A DNA stretch of 64,000 nt from JAMQKA01 sp043951865 (GTDB lineage Bacteria; Bacteroidota; Rhodothermia; Balneolales; Balneolaceae): positions 1 to 64,000 of the forward strand of contig NZ_JBINJF010000006.1 of assembly GCF_043951865.1 (NCBI RefSeq), written 5' to 3'. Under the pieces are notes generated by a model. The model did no database searches. It had not been told where the DNA came from and saw nothing but the letters and a program-made list of their open reading frames with translations. The position numbers were made by a program, and so were the translations under genes. Positions 62,082 through 64,000 of this stretch are shown here, in pieces (position 1 is the first letter of the stretch; every line of letters begins with the position of its first letter).

Positions 62082-64000
62082 CTATTTCTCCCCCTTCATC
62101 TTGTACTCAAACGTTTTTTTCGTCAGGCTTTTGCCCTCGTCGGACTCAGGATCCGGGAACAGTTCATCCAGGGTTGACTGCTGCAGCAGCGTTCGCTGCC
62201 TTCCCACCTCCTTCATAGTGCGCATCACTTTTTTCCGCTCCCCGGCCGTCTCGCACGCTTGGTATTTTTCATATAGTTCCCGCTGGAGGCGATCCAGGTA
62301 ATGAATCTTCAATGCTTTAAGAGCCCCTTTGGCCGTCATGTAGGGATTTTTATCCCGTTTATACTGAACGCCGGTTTTCTCGGAGTGTCGCTCACTGACC
62401 GAATGTTCCTCCAGGGCAATTTCGCCCACCAGCTGCGGATAGGGGTGCTCGCGGTCGGCATAGACCTGCACCGAAATCTCCTTCTCCTCCTTGTATCGTT
62501 CAATGATATCCAGGTAGAACGCTTTAAGCTCTTCATCTTCAAACTGCTGTTCGTTGCAGAGCGAGCCGATGTAATCGATCATGGGGCGTTCATACATCAG
62601 CATCAGGCGGATCAGCTCTTTTTCATAGTTGGGCTTTTTGCCAACAGGGGTGCTTTTACGAGGTTTTTCCCGGGATTCGGCTTGGTTAACCTGCTGTTCA
62701 AATGCCCGCGTATGATCATCAGGTTGATGTGGAGGTGGCGGAGCTTGTTCCTGTTGCTGCCGACGCTTGCGTTCTTCTCTTTTTTGAGCTCTTTCTTTTT
62801 GTTTTTCTCTTTCCTCAAGCTTTTTGGCTCTTAATACATTAGCCCGGCCCATAAGGTCCCTGTCATAATCAGCGGTATATTCTTGGGTCATCTTATGCAA
62901 CTGCCGAACATATATTTGCCTTTTTATTTCATCAGAAATTTCAGCAATAGAATTCAAGACTTCATCTACAAAGGGTTTTACTTTAGTCGTATCATCTAAT
63001 ATACCTTCCCTTTGTGCTTTATTAACTAGAAAAGAAACAAAGTCTTCCGAACTTTCCTGTTTCAACTCCAGGAACGACTCTTTCCCAAACTGGCGAACGA
63101 ACGAATCGGGATCTTCTCCCTCCGGCAGTTCCAGCAGCTTTACATCCATACCTTCGGCCAGCGCAATGTTAATTCCGCGCTTCATCGCCCGCTGGCCCGC
63201 ACTGTCCGAGTCGTACAGCATCGTGATGGCATCCCCGTAGCGGTGCAGCAGGTGCATCTGTCCCCTGGTCAGCGAGGTACCGCTGGAGGCGACCACATTT
63301 TCAATATCGTGTTGATGGAGTGTGATCACATCGGTATAGCCCTCCACCAGCAGCACATTCCCGGTCTTGCGGATGCCGCCCTTGGCGAAGTTCACTCCAT
63401 AAAGCACCTCGCTTTTATTGTAGACTTTGGTCTGGGGAGAGTTGATATATTTGGCCGTCTTTTCATTTCCCAACACACGTCCCGCAAAAGCGATCACTTT
63501 GCCCGAGGGATTAAAAATCGGGAACATCAGCCGGCCCCGGAAGGTGTCGTAATACCCCGATCCCCGCTTGCTGGGCTTGATAAGTCCGGCTTCCAGCAGG
63601 TATTCATCGTTCAAGCCGGAATCGACGGCGGCCTTATACAGCTTTTCTCCGCCGCGCGGGGCATATCCCAGCCCGAACTTCTGCATGATATGGCGGTTAT
63701 AGCCCCGGTTCTGGAGGTACTGCCGCGCCTGCTCCGCCTCATCGCTTTCGACGAGCTGCCGGTAATAGTAGACGCCGGCATAGCGGAGCGCGTGATAGAT
63801 CCCTTCGCGCAGGTTGTGCTCCTCGTCAAATTCCTGGGCTTCCTCTTCAGGCAGCGAAACGCCAAACCGCTCGGCCAGGGTACGCATCGCCTCCACAAAA
63901 CCGATACCGTCCATCTCCATCACAAAATTGAATACATCGCCGGACTCCCCGCACCCAAAACATTTATAGATACCCAGGTCGGGCGTTACGTGAAAGGAAG
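62082..64000 (-). CDS. dnaG: DNA primase, 5' end beyond the window
   Basis: DnaG makes RNA primers at the replication fork. The stop is at 62082 and the frame runs open to the end of the window. The visible part begins inside the N-terminal zinc-binding domain, with the second Cys pair in KCFGCGESG at about 63945-63970. It then has the catalytic core with RLMFPIFNPSG, EGYTDVITLH (TOPRIM) and DSDSAGQRAM, followed by a long charged Gln/Arg-rich linker and the C-terminal helicase-binding domain. Bases 62880-63060 (about 33 percent GC by hand count) are much more AT-rich than the flanks (about 55 percent). The start lies outside the window. Confidence 0.93.
   Translation of the reverse strand, partial: SFHVTPDLGIYKCFGCGESGDVFNFVMEMDGIGFVEAMRTLAERFGVSLPEEEAQEFDEEHNLREGIYHALRYAGVYYYRQLVESDEAEQARQYLQNRGYNRHIMQKFGLGYAPRGGEKLYKAAVDSGLNDEYLLEAGLIKPSKRGSGYYDTFRGRLMFPIFNPSGKVIAFAGRVLGNEKTAKYINSPQTKVYNKSEVLYGVNFAKGGIRKTGNVLLVEGYTDVITLHQHDIENVVASSGTSLTRGQMHLLHRYGDAITMLYDSDSAGQRAMKRGINIALAEGMDVKLLELPEGEDPDSFVRQFGKESFLELKQESSEDFVSFLVNKAQREGILDDTTKVKPFVDEVLNSIAEISDEIKRQIYVRQLHKMTQEYTADYDRDLMGRANVLRAKKLEEREKQKERAQKREERKRRQQQEQAPPPPHQPDDHTRAFEQQVNQAESREKPRKSTPVGKKPNYEKELIRLMLMYERPMIDYIGSLCNEQQFEDEELKAFYLDIIERYKEEKEISVQVYADREHPYPQLVGEIALEEHSVSERHSEKTGVQYKRDKNPYMTAKGALKALKIHYLDRLQRELYEKYQACETAGERKKVMRTMKEVGRQRTLLQQSTLDELFPDPESDEGKSLTKKTFEYKMKGEK

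Overview
The window is a chromosomal segment with about 54 protein genes, nearly all in recognisable families. I see no rRNA, tRNA, CRISPR array, prophage or transposase gene. GC content is roughly 50 percent and the proteins are acidic. The gene set (BshB1 of bacillithiol synthesis, class III fructose bisphosphatase, a Bacteroidota-style Fur, a rhomboid with a cytosolic C-terminal tail, MacB-type permeases with MacA and TolC, secreted GH28/GH43/DUF1080 proteins) fits the Bacteroidota/Rhodothermota side. My best guess is Balneolia, a marine or halophilic heterotroph. This is an inference from gene content; no taxonomic marker was compared.

Layout. 0-9.4 kb: a GH43 lipoprotein with an altered C-terminus and a LacI-type operator upstream, an unlisted 54-residue YegP-like gene, a YghZ aldo-keto reductase, then a minus-strand run pfkA - GH13 amylase - cysteine-free thioredoxin-like protein - pabC - pabB, and a TPR protein. 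9.5-20.3 kb: ispG, a rhomboid protease, an M48 lipoprotein protease, the corC-murB-DUF2779 run, ssb and pgk. 20.6-29 kb: cysteine desulfurase plus LOG protein, a DUF1499 lipoprotein, acyl-CoA synthetase, Fur, a GH28 enzyme with an altered active-site motif, YbaK. 29-37 kb: a Kelch protein, an adaptor plus two MacB-type permeases without an ATPase, an MliC/COG3650 lipoprotein, a NYN plus OST-HTH protein, small envelope proteins, UPF0489. 37-51 kb: grpE-dnaJ, VOC, rsmI-lnt, fbp, YdjM-like, a LuxE/LuxC-like pair, DUF1080, purB, ppa. 51-64 kb: a second rhomboid, an ABC ATPase - adaptor - TolC run, three small membrane-anchor genes, two more MacB-type permeases, bshB1, an inositol monophosphatase and the 3'-terminal part of dnaG.

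Central carbon metabolism (pfkA, pgk, fbp, GH13), folate (pabBC), envelope biogenesis (murB, lnt, rsmI neighbour), proteostasis (grpE, dnaJ, M48, rhomboids) and export (four MacB-type permeases, two adaptors, one ATPase, one TolC) are interleaved, as is usual for a core chromosomal region.

The most unusual signal is non-coding. A dispersed, strongly structured intergenic repeat of about 116 bp has matching inverted ends and two internal hairpins. It occurs in at least four full copies, with one variant that keeps the ends but has a different core, and several fragments. Two direct copies bracket a rhomboid gene and one lies inside the LuxE/LuxC-like pair. Other points of interest are 7-bp tandem repeats at gene boundaries, an AT-rich foreign-looking patch inside dnaG, a DUF2779 protein whose first nuclease core looks dead, and a thioredoxin-fold protein with no cysteine.
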